This document shows positions 21,401-26,188 of a stretch of DNA of 26,188 bases, in pieces. Positions within the stretch are counted from its first letter, which is position 1. Each line of letters starts with the position of its first letter. The notes under the pieces are model-generated. The model was not told where the DNA came from, ran no database searches, and saw only the letters and a list, made by a program, of their open reading frames with translations. The position numbers and the translations under genes were made by a program. Source of the DNA: a virus; the IMG/VR virus record IMGVR_UViG_3300046812_000633, positions 1 through 26,188 of that record. One strand, 5' to 3'.

Positions 21401-23752
21401 TGGTCGACGCCCGCTGTCGATGGTGCGTCGGTGTATGACACGATCCGCGGCGAGGTCGGCGACGGGAGCAAGACTGCTGCCAACCAGGTGCTCGCCGACG
21501 CCGGCTTCGATGGCATTCAGCACTCGGGCGGCAAGCGCATCCCGATGACCGACGCATCCGGCGTTCCCATCGAGCACGACGTCAATGTCATTTTCCCGGA
21601 TTCGCTCGACAAGGTCCGCAACGCGATCAGTGGCACGCAGGGCGGCATGGCATCGGCCGAGTTCGCGGCGCACCTGGGTGGTGCCGCGGCCGGCGGCCTG
21701 GCGGGCTACGAGACCACGCCCGACGATGCGTCGCCCCAGGAACGTGCGCTGCGCACCGCGCTCGGCGCTGGGGCTGGCTTCGCCGGAGTTGCGGGTGCCG
21801 GACAGGCGATGCGGCTTGCTCGAGCGGCGCCATCGGCCCCTGGTGGTATCAGCGCGGCCGACTGGCTTCAGGGTGCGTACAAGGGTGGCGTCATTGGCGG
21901 GCTCAACACGATGGCTGACGTGGCCTCGAATGCCACGCTCAGCCCCATCCTGAGCGCCGGCGCGGGGTACGTGCGGGATCTCGTGTCACTCTCACCGGGG
22001 CGCATGGCTGGCCGCACGCTGGGGGCCATGTCCGGCATCGCCGACTGGGGCGATCACTTCCTGGCCGGCCTGAGCGATTCGCTGTCACGCCCCACGTCGC
22101 TGTCGGCGCGGGCTGGCGGCGCGCCAAGAGTCATAGCGAATCTCATCGAGGGGATGGGTGCGTTGCATGGCGCGTTCCAGAACGCGACCTCGGAATTGAT
22201 CCAACGGATGGAGATGGGCGCCGCGGCGGGTGATGCTGCTGGCAACACCATTTTCAGTCCGGGCTGGAAGGGCAATTTCAGCACCGAGCTCGGGCGGCTA
22301 CCGGCGGACGTCGTTGCCCGCGCGCAGGCGGTGGGCGATCGGACCGCGGCCCGTGGCGATCTCGGCACACTGGCCAGTGCGTTCGGCAACTTCGTGAATC
22401 GTGCCGGCCCGATCGGCGACGCGTTGTTTCCCGTGTATCGCATGGGCATGGCGCTCGGCAGCCGCATGGTCGAGGCGTCACCGCTGGGCCTGGTCGGCAC
22501 GGGCTTCGACGTCGCGCGAGGCCTGGCTGGAAAAGGCCCGTACGCCGCGGGCCTGGGCAGCACGCCGACGGGCACGGCTGTCGGACCGCTCACCGAGCGG
22601 CTGACCAACAACATCATCGGCACCGTTGCCAGCATGTGGCTGGCCAACAAAGCCCTGGCCGGCCAGGTCACCGGCGATGGACCGACCGACCCCGGCCAGC
22701 ACCAGGCGTGGCTGGCGAATGGCAATCAGCCGAATAGCTTCATCGGACCCGACGGGGCCTACCACAGTTGGCAGAAACTGCCGCCGCAGTTGCGCGGTCC
22801 GTTGATGACCGCAGGGGCCTACGCGGATGCGTACCAGGCCTACGCCAAGGCCCTGGCGACCAAACAGACGGCCGGGCCACAGGCGTATGGCATTGAAGAG
22901 CCGCTCACCGCGGCGGCCTGGCAACTGGTGTCTGAGATTGGGCGTCAGGTGGCCTCAGCGACGCCGATGCGGACCCTCGCAGACCTGTACGACGCGGTCG
23001 GCTCGAGTTCGAACGCGTCCGGTGCTGGCATGAGCGCCGCGGGGGATGTTGCTTCGAAAGTCCTGGGCGGCATGGTCCCAGCCTCGGGCACGGTGCGTTC
23101 GGTGGCCGAGATGACTGACCCGACGCAACGCCAGACGCTGACGCCGCGCACGCTGCAGGAGTTGCCGCAGAGTGTCCTCGAGCACGTCGCCCAGAATATT
23201 CCTGGACTGCGGGAGGGCTTGCCCGCGCGCCAGGACGTGCTCGGGCGACCTATCAGCAACCCGTTGCAAGGCCTGGGGGAGCTGTTGCCGGTTCGGACTG
23301 CCGCGGGGCAGCAGACGCCGCTGCTCGAGGCGATGCAGCGTCTGGGGGTGGCGCCGTCCGGGCCGCCAGCCACGATTCCATACGGCCCAGCCAACGAGCT
23401 GCGGCTGAAGCCCCAGGAGCAGCGCGCCTTCGAGCAGTATCGCGGCCAGATCCTGGAACGGTCAGCCGCGCCGCTGGTGGCGTCGCCGCAGTTTCAACAG
23501 ATGCAGCCCTACGCGCAACGCGCGGCGCTTGAGCGTATCGACTCGGCCGCGGCGTCGGCCGCTGGTCGGATGGTGCTGGGCGACATCGTGCGCACGCCTG
23601 GCGCGGCCCAGAGCCGTATGCAGTCGACGGGCGTTCTCGCGCCAGTGGTGGGCTATGGCCCGGACATTCTCGGCAATCAATACACCGACCCAGGTGCGTC
23701 AGCACGTCTGGCCCAGCACCAGGCGCTCATCCAGTCGCTGCTGGGGAGCTAG
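18404..23752 (+). CDS. Giant polyvalent virion protein: lysozyme, C39-like peptidase, ART-like domain
   Basis: A 1782-aa protein. Residues 1-195 are a Gln-containing start and a long Pro/Ala linker. About 205-325 is a soluble lytic transglycosylase domain: Glu230 in MDTEAGG, GANGFMQVL, and AAAYFGS. About 366-500 resembles a C39/papain-like peptidase with Cys374 (AFCGPTAA) and His455 (PGHYYYVDGY). About 825-1075 looks like an ADP-ribosyltransferase of the polyvalent-protein type: His829 (FHGTG), Tyr854/Tyr855 (GPGYYLT), GFDGIQH near 1036, and HDVNVIFP. The C-terminal 480 residues, with NIPGLREGLPARQDVLGRPI (from 1598), resemble the LPD38-type region of large phage proteins. It is probably ejected into the host. 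It starts 3 bases after the previous gene. Confidence 0.88.
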   Translation: MPSGIWLDDATYLQTAGQLWAQQQTQNVHAGVNWAQQAMQDTVGRLQQMVPQIPTTPAPAPAAPTPVAPPPVEAPPPPMPAPAPPVPIGGLTPAAGALPAPSDLTGAGITPPPPAPTPPPAPMPVPAPAPSTPDVGQNWAQQQIQNLLNPSTAGQQTPSPTPAAAAPIPGLPAAQPSSDATSAPAPVSGGVFAPDQTASDRVRGQSDVIARASASTGTPAPVIAAIMDTEAGGPTSRSSQGANGFMQVLDQHFKPGENPFDPTTNITRGAEILADNYKRYGSWDKAAAAYFGSIDAQGNITNASDANGTTGNSYVNRFLSNLQHYGGDAAGAVKDVAQSGLSAVNTAVQGVQSAVARTSQFGLGLSSGDAMAFCGPTAAIAFAQSFGRNPTVQEAKQLAQQVGWNPDQGMAGPQSEVQLLKTMGVDAHMTAGVDWAQVGRDASGGNPVILDTPGHYYYVDGYNQQTGQLHVGTSGTDLKGGSEWMTPDQINAMPQSHGGARAAIFADHPLAQSDGLAQSSARLTMGTMQPGSSAPPDLGQSIGQAVGNAPLPFLGGQSISDISGLLGQNSQQLQQGRDLVGGILSPDSSTSGVLQTKANSILQAVQDVGSSASKAGQDLLNQGQNVLGNAQSDISQAPTTIQGILQQNALTSQGIPNIGGQALEGAGNLLAPLGRFGGGALSVLEQQRQQALQTPDQFTQAANVLDSARRGDILGTLGGGVGLGLQAIQPFIGGSQADVSPAVSAGLEAAGVPQPYSQILGQAGNVLAGPAVEAGAPRLLGAAERYLPELGGEVLGRGLGALDRLSPPSVAYASTQGAPLEEQATRMFHGTGSDFPRVDPSAVSGEDNLFGPGYYLTSDPRVAGGVVASGGEQVGPSWLKSSVKRAPGSVISRGYAQETAPPPDSLNILTDQVDGIRQALQNPDLSESGRTALEDLLTKAQTQIQQFAGPNVRAIDVPQNLNLFDMERPVPADQAEAIAKRLWGPDALADPETRAEVQSWSTPAVDGASVYDTIRGEVGDGSKTAANQVLADAGFDGIQHSGGKRIPMTDASGVPIEHDVNVIFPDSLDKVRNAISGTQGGMASAEFAAHLGGAAAGGLAGYETTPDDASPQERALRTALGAGAGFAGVAGAGQAMRLARAAPSAPGGISAADWLQGAYKGGVIGGLNTMADVASNATLSPILSAGAGYVRDLVSLSPGRMAGRTLGAMSGIADWGDHFLAGLSDSLSRPTSLSARAGGAPRVIANLIEGMGALHGAFQNATSELIQRMEMGAAAGDAAGNTIFSPGWKGNFSTELGRLPADVVARAQAVGDRTAARGDLGTLASAFGNFVNRAGPIGDALFPVYRMGMALGSRMVEASPLGLVGTGFDVARGLAGKGPYAAGLGSTPTGTAVGPLTERLTNNIIGTVASMWLANKALAGQVTGDGPTDPGQHQAWLANGNQPNSFIGPDGAYHSWQKLPPQLRGPLMTAGAYADAYQAYAKALATKQTAGPQAYGIEEPLTAAAWQLVSEIGRQVASATPMRTLADLYDAVGSSSNASGAGMSAAGDVASKVLGGMVPASGTVRSVAEMTDPTQRQTLTPRTLQELPQSVLEHVAQNIPGLREGLPARQDVLGRPISNPLQGLGELLPVRTAAGQQTPLLEAMQRLGVAPSGPPATIPYGPANELRLKPQEQRAFEQYRGQILERSAAPLVASPQFQQMQPYAQRAALERIDSAAASAAGRMVLGDIVRTPGAAQSRMQSTGVLAPVVGYGPDILGNQYTDPGASARLAQHQALIQSLLGS

Positions 23753-23970
23753 GGGTTGACCCAGAGCGGGCAAGTCATGGCGACCTGACCGCCCTCAGGC
23801 GTCGTAACCACCGAGCAGCCGCTGTACAGCAGGTGCAGGTAGGTGTCGCCGCCCATGCCCTGAATCCGGTAGGTGCTGTGCAGATTGAGCGCCAGAAGGG
23901 TCGCGCAGACCATTGCTGAAGCGATCAGGATCGCGAGGACCAGGGGCCAGGATTTAGACTGAGTCTGCAT
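23749..23970 (-). CDS. Leftward membrane protein (73 aa)
   Basis: A 73-aa protein on the opposite strand to the late genes. Residues 8-29 (WPLVLAILIASAMVCATLLA) are a membrane anchor or uncleaved signal. The rest (STYRIQGMGGDTYLHLLYSG, with Cys52 and Cys67) would be outside and could form a disulfide. The start is firm: AAGGAGGT (23979-23986) lies 8 bases upstream, the best Shine-Dalgarno in the window. Its TAG stop and that of the giant gene share the palindrome CTAG. A superinfection or lysis role is possible; no family is recognised. Confidence 0.75.
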   Translation of the reverse strand: MQTQSKSWPLVLAILIASAMVCATLLALNLHSTYRIQGMGGDTYLHLLYSGCSVVTTPEGGQVAMTCPLWVNP

Positions 23971-23995
23971 CCGGAAGAACCTCCTTCGGTGCCGT

Positions 23996-24030
23996 GCTCC
24001 CGGCAGTTCGCGCTGTGCGGGAGCCTTTTT
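23996..24030 (+). terminator. Intrinsic terminator of the late operon
   Basis: GCTCCCG (23996-24002) pairs with CGGGAGC (24018-24024), with an inner CAG/CTG pair, followed by CTTTTT ending at 24030. It ends rightward transcription about 240 bases after the giant gene. Rightward late mRNA would therefore run antisense through the leftward membrane gene before stopping. Confidence 0.75.
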
Positions 24031-24059
24031 GATGTGCTGCGCACTATAGCGCCGGAGGG

Positions 24060-24088
24060 TTGAGTCGGTCGGACTTGCGCGGTGTTAT
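24060..24088 (+). promoter_or_regulatory. Possible promoter for scaffold and capsid genes
   Basis: TTGAGT (24060-24065) and TGTTAT (24083-24088) are separated by 17 bases; each matches consensus at 4 of 6 positions. A start near 24095 would give a leader of about 12 bases before ATG 24107. A separate promoter is expected because a terminator lies just upstream. Confidence 0.35.
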
Positions 24089-24106
24089 CGTAGGCGTGTC
24101 TGAGAA

Positions 24107-24970
24107 ATGCCAGACGCTGAGCCAGGCGCACCTGCCCCGACGAGTCCGGACGGCGAGTCCCAGGTCACCATCGCTCTCGGTCCCGATCAATCGATCTATC
24201 CCGAGAGCCTGAGACCCCCTGAGACCACGCCCGCACCACCCGCCGACGACGCACCGGAACCTGACGAAGCGACCGTCTCCGAACCGCCGCCCGAAAGCGC
24301 TGGAACCGTCCTCCCCCCCGAACAGGGTGAGACGCGGGGGACCCGCCGACGAGCTGCCGACGAGGCGTACCAGCGCGGGCTGGCAGAAGGTCAAGCCAAG
24401 CACGAACGGGAGCAGGCCGAACGCACACGCGCGCAGCAATACGAGCAAACCCAGCGCGAAGCCACGCAACGCGTGGACAGTCTCTTCCAGGACCTGGGGT
24501 CCAGTGACTGGGCCACCGTCGATCGGGCCCGTCGCGAGCTCGCACAGATGTACGGCGGTAACCGTGAGGCGCAACAGCTTCAGCAGGCCACGCGGCAGCA
24601 GATCCTGACCGAAATGGCCCAGGATTTCTCAAAGCTGCGCGACCTCGAGGGCATCACCGATGCCGACTATCAAGCCCTGCACTCGGCGCCGTCCGCGGCA
24701 GACCTGGCCAGGCGGGCCATCGACCTCGGCAAAAAGTCTCAGGGCGATCAAATCGCACGCCTCGAGGCTGAGTTGCAGGGTCTGCGCGGCCGACTGGTCG
24801 GCTCACGTGCGACACCCGAACGCGCCAATGGCAGCAGCCACTCAGATGGCAACGTTTCGATCGAGGAATACGCGACTCTGTCGCCGAAAGACGCCCGCAA
24901 GCTGAGCCCAGCGCAGATCGATGCGATGACCGCCCAGATGCGCGCCGACGCCGAGCGCAGTCGCAGCTAA
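24107..24970 (+). CDS. Scaffolding protein (probable)
   Basis: A 287-aa acidic helical protein directly before the major capsid gene, which is where scaffolds lie. The first 80 residues are Pro/Glu-rich and disordered. Then comes a long charged helix (DEAYQRGLAEGQAKHEREQA and on), a helical middle (LFQDLGSSDWATVDRARREL), and a second coil (QIARLEAELQGLRGRL). The C-terminus (EYATLSPKDARKLSPAQIDA) resembles the C-terminal helices by which scaffolds bind capsid protein. It would guide procapsid assembly and then leave. No sequence motif is diagnostic, so the call rests on composition and position. Confidence 0.75.
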   Translation: MPDAEPGAPAPTSPDGESQVTIALGPDQSIYPESLRPPETTPAPPADDAPEPDEATVSEPPPESAGTVLPPEQGETRGTRRRAADEAYQRGLAEGQAKHEREQAERTRAQQYEQTQREATQRVDSLFQDLGSSDWATVDRARRELAQMYGGNREAQQLQQATRQQILTEMAQDFSKLRDLEGITDADYQALHSAPSAADLARRAIDLGKKSQGDQIARLEAELQGLRGRLVGSRATPERANGSSHSDGNVSIEEYATLSPKDARKLSPAQIDAMTAQMRADAERSRS

Positions 24971-24990
24971 TCAGGGCTGACTTCAAACAG

Positions 24991-25005
24991 CCCTCCACCG
25001 GAGGG
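24991..25005 (+). promoter_or_regulatory. Hairpin covering the capsid gene Shine-Dalgarno
   Basis: CCCTCC-ACC-GGAGGG is a perfect 6-bp stem with a 3-base loop. GGAGG (25000-25004) is the only Shine-Dalgarno sequence before the TTG start at 25017, 12 bases away. Folded, the stem would hide it from the ribosome. Confidence 0.5.
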
Positions 25006-25016
25006 TTCATACCACC

Positions 25017-25898
25017 TTGGCCGACGTCACGATTACGACGGCCGCGCTCTACATCGACCAGGTCTGGTCGCCTGAACTCAATCGGGCTATCCAGTACGAC
25101 GTCGTGGTCGCGGCATTATTCGACGACAAAAGCGCGCTGGTCGACCAGCACGCCAACACCATCAACTTGCCGAGCAGGCACAACCTGACCGCCAACGCCA
25201 AGGCGGCGGGCACGGCACTCACGCCACAGGCCATCACCGAGACCCAGCAACAGTTCGTGTTGCCGATGACCAATGGGCACAGGGCCATCGCGCAAGAGAT
25301 CGAGGACATCGCCGAGATCCAGAGCCGGTACGACATCCGCTCCGAGACGACGATCGCCGGAGCGTATGCGCTCGCGCGTCAGATGGACGTGGATGCCGCG
25401 AGCCTGTTCGCCGCCGCGACCAACTCGAGCGGGACCTCGAGCGCGGAGCTGACCGACGACAACCTGATTCTTGCCCGCACCCTGCTGCGCAACAACGCCG
25501 CGCCCAGGCCCTGGTACATCGTGGTTCCGCCCGCGACCTACTCCGGTTTTCTCAAGCTCGAGAAATTCACCAACATGCTCTACATCGGTGAAAGCACCGA
25601 AGGCACGGCGGTGGAAGAGGCCAAGGTGGGCCGCATGTATGGCGCCGACGTGTATGAGTCGCAGTTGCTGGCCGGCTCAGCACCAGCCGCGACCGGTGCG
25701 TTCTGGTCGAAGACGCACTACTTCAAAGCTATCCAGCGTCAGCCCACCACCCACACCTGGTACAGCCCGCTCGACCTGGCCTGGATCGTCAGCATGGACT
25801 GCATCTACGGCATGTTCGAACGGTTGGAGGCCGACGAGGCCGCGGCAGCCACCACCAACTCGAGCAACTGGGCTGTCAAACTTTTATGCACGAAATGA
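25017..25898 (+). CDS. Major capsid protein
   Basis: A 293-aa capsid protein. The start, ADVTITTAALYIDQVWSPEL, followed by NRAIQYDVVVAALFDD and INLPSRHNLTANAK, is the typical opening of HK97-fold coat proteins of this kind. AIAQEIEDIAEIQSRYDIRS and GAYALARQMDVDAASLFAA form the spine-helix region, and NAAPRPWYIVVPPATYSGFL is the conserved domain-A segment. It builds the icosahedral shell on the scaffold. The start is TTG, unusual for the most abundant virion protein; no ATG or GTG lies in frame nearby. Its Shine-Dalgarno is inside a hairpin. Confidence 0.9.
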   Translation: MADVTITTAALYIDQVWSPELNRAIQYDVVVAALFDDKSALVDQHANTINLPSRHNLTANAKAAGTALTPQAITETQQQFVLPMTNGHRAIAQEIEDIAEIQSRYDIRSETTIAGAYALARQMDVDAASLFAAATNSSGTSSAELTDDNLILARTLLRNNAAPRPWYIVVPPATYSGFLKLEKFTNMLYIGESTEGTAVEEAKVGRMYGADVYESQLLAGSAPAATGAFWSKTHYFKAIQRQPTTHTWYSPLDLAWIVSMDCIYGMFERLEADEAAAATTNSSNWAVKLLCTK

Positions 25899-25904
25899 CC
25901 TGCA

Positions 25905-26188
25905 CTAACTGAGTAATTTACGTGCAAGTTCCTCGCCAGTTAGCCCGTGGTAAACCACGATCAGAAGTGGCCTCGGTTGCATAGCGAATTGGGCGTCGAC
26001 ATTGTTGAGTGCCTTGGCGGTTCCCCCGTACATGAAGTACAGACCGGGGAAATGAACCGACGTGGTGCGCCACATGTACGACAGGTAGGGCAGCGCTCGC
26101 TTGATCTCGATGAATCCATCGCCGGGGATGTAGAAATCCGGTCGCACTCGGTCCATGGAGACTGCCGTGGGGTTGGCCTCTTGGAACC
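25905..26188 (-). CDS. PD-(D/E)XK nuclease-like protein, N-terminus outside the window
   Basis: Leftward frame that stays open to the right edge, so the gene is cut. An ATG at 26156 exists, but the residues before it (FQEANPTAVS) look coding, so the true start is probably beyond the window. RPDFYIPGDGFIEIKRA carries the PD...(D/E)XK pattern (Asp of PDF, then Glu and Lys of EIK) of restriction-endonuclease-like nucleases. The rest (HFPGLYFMYGGTAKALNNVD and PLLIVVYHGLTGEELARKLL) is unrecognised. It converges on the capsid gene with a 6-base gap. It looks less GC-rich than its neighbours and may be a mobile or homing-type insertion. Confidence 0.65.
   Translation of the reverse strand, partial: FQEANPTAVSMDRVRPDFYIPGDGFIEIKRALPYLSYMWRTTSVHFPGLYFMYGGTAKALNNVDAQFAMQPRPLLIVVYHGLTGEELARKLLS

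Noticed and set aside
22054-22725. A 223-codon minus-strand frame inside the giant gene
   Set aside because: The rightward frame is continuous over 1782 codons with recognisable domains on both sides. The antisense product is Pro/Ser/Arg-rich with no motif.
24043-24048. TATAGT on the minus strand as the promoter of the leftward membrane gene
   Set aside because: The hexamer is good and the position plausible, but no -35 match exists at 15-19 bases, and the sequence GCGCACTATAGCGC is itself nearly palindromic. Too weak to list as a feature.

Overview
The window is the lysogeny, replication, packaging and part of the head region of a GC-rich temperate double-stranded DNA phage or prophage. Evidence is a large serine integrase, two Cro/CI-type regulators, a RecT/Bet annealase, a VRR-NUC nuclease, a replication-initiator-like protein, a terminase pair, a portal, a scaffold and a major capsid protein. 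The host cannot be named from the sequence. High GC, many GTG starts, few Shine-Dalgarno sequences and promoters lying directly on start codons suggest a group that tolerates leaderless mRNA, such as Actinobacteriota or Chloroflexota (inference). I found no tRNA, rRNA, CRISPR array or insertion sequence, and no gap over 300 bases without a gene.

Layout. 1-620: a leftward three-gene chain (SWIM zinc protein, 66-aa protein, 43-aa membrane peptide). 631-3302: a rightward lysogeny block (HTH regulator, membrane protein, zinc protein, a small protein carrying a copy of the regulator's tail, large serine integrase). 3252-4627: a second switch, with a leftward HTH repressor, a palindromic operator and a rightward HTH protein, among dispersed ACTTG(G/T)CC repeats. 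4627-6053: tightly overlapping small genes, including a secreted lytic-transglycosylase-like protein and two small membrane proteins. 6066-9325: recombination and replication genes, ending in small zinc-binding proteins. 9343-13373: terminase small and large subunits, a spacer gene and the portal. 13378-14908: six small virion-type proteins. 14910-23752: three large probably injected proteins, the last a 1782-aa polyvalent protein with lysozyme, papain-like peptidase and ADP-ribosyltransferase-like regions. 23749-23970: a leftward membrane protein, followed by a rightward terminator. 24107-25898: scaffold and major capsid protein. 25905 to the right edge: a leftward PD-(D/E)XK nuclease-like gene, cut by the window.

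How it works together. The integrase and the two regulator switches would control lysogeny. The RecT, VRR-NUC and initiator genes form a recombination and replication module, with a possible origin as repeats inside the initiator gene. Terminase, portal, scaffold and capsid build and fill the head. The giant protein is well placed to be packaged and delivered into the host, where its wall-cleaving, peptidase and ADP-ribosyltransferase domains could act in turn. Genes are stacked with 1-, 4- or 8-base stop/start overlaps, which implies extensive translational coupling.
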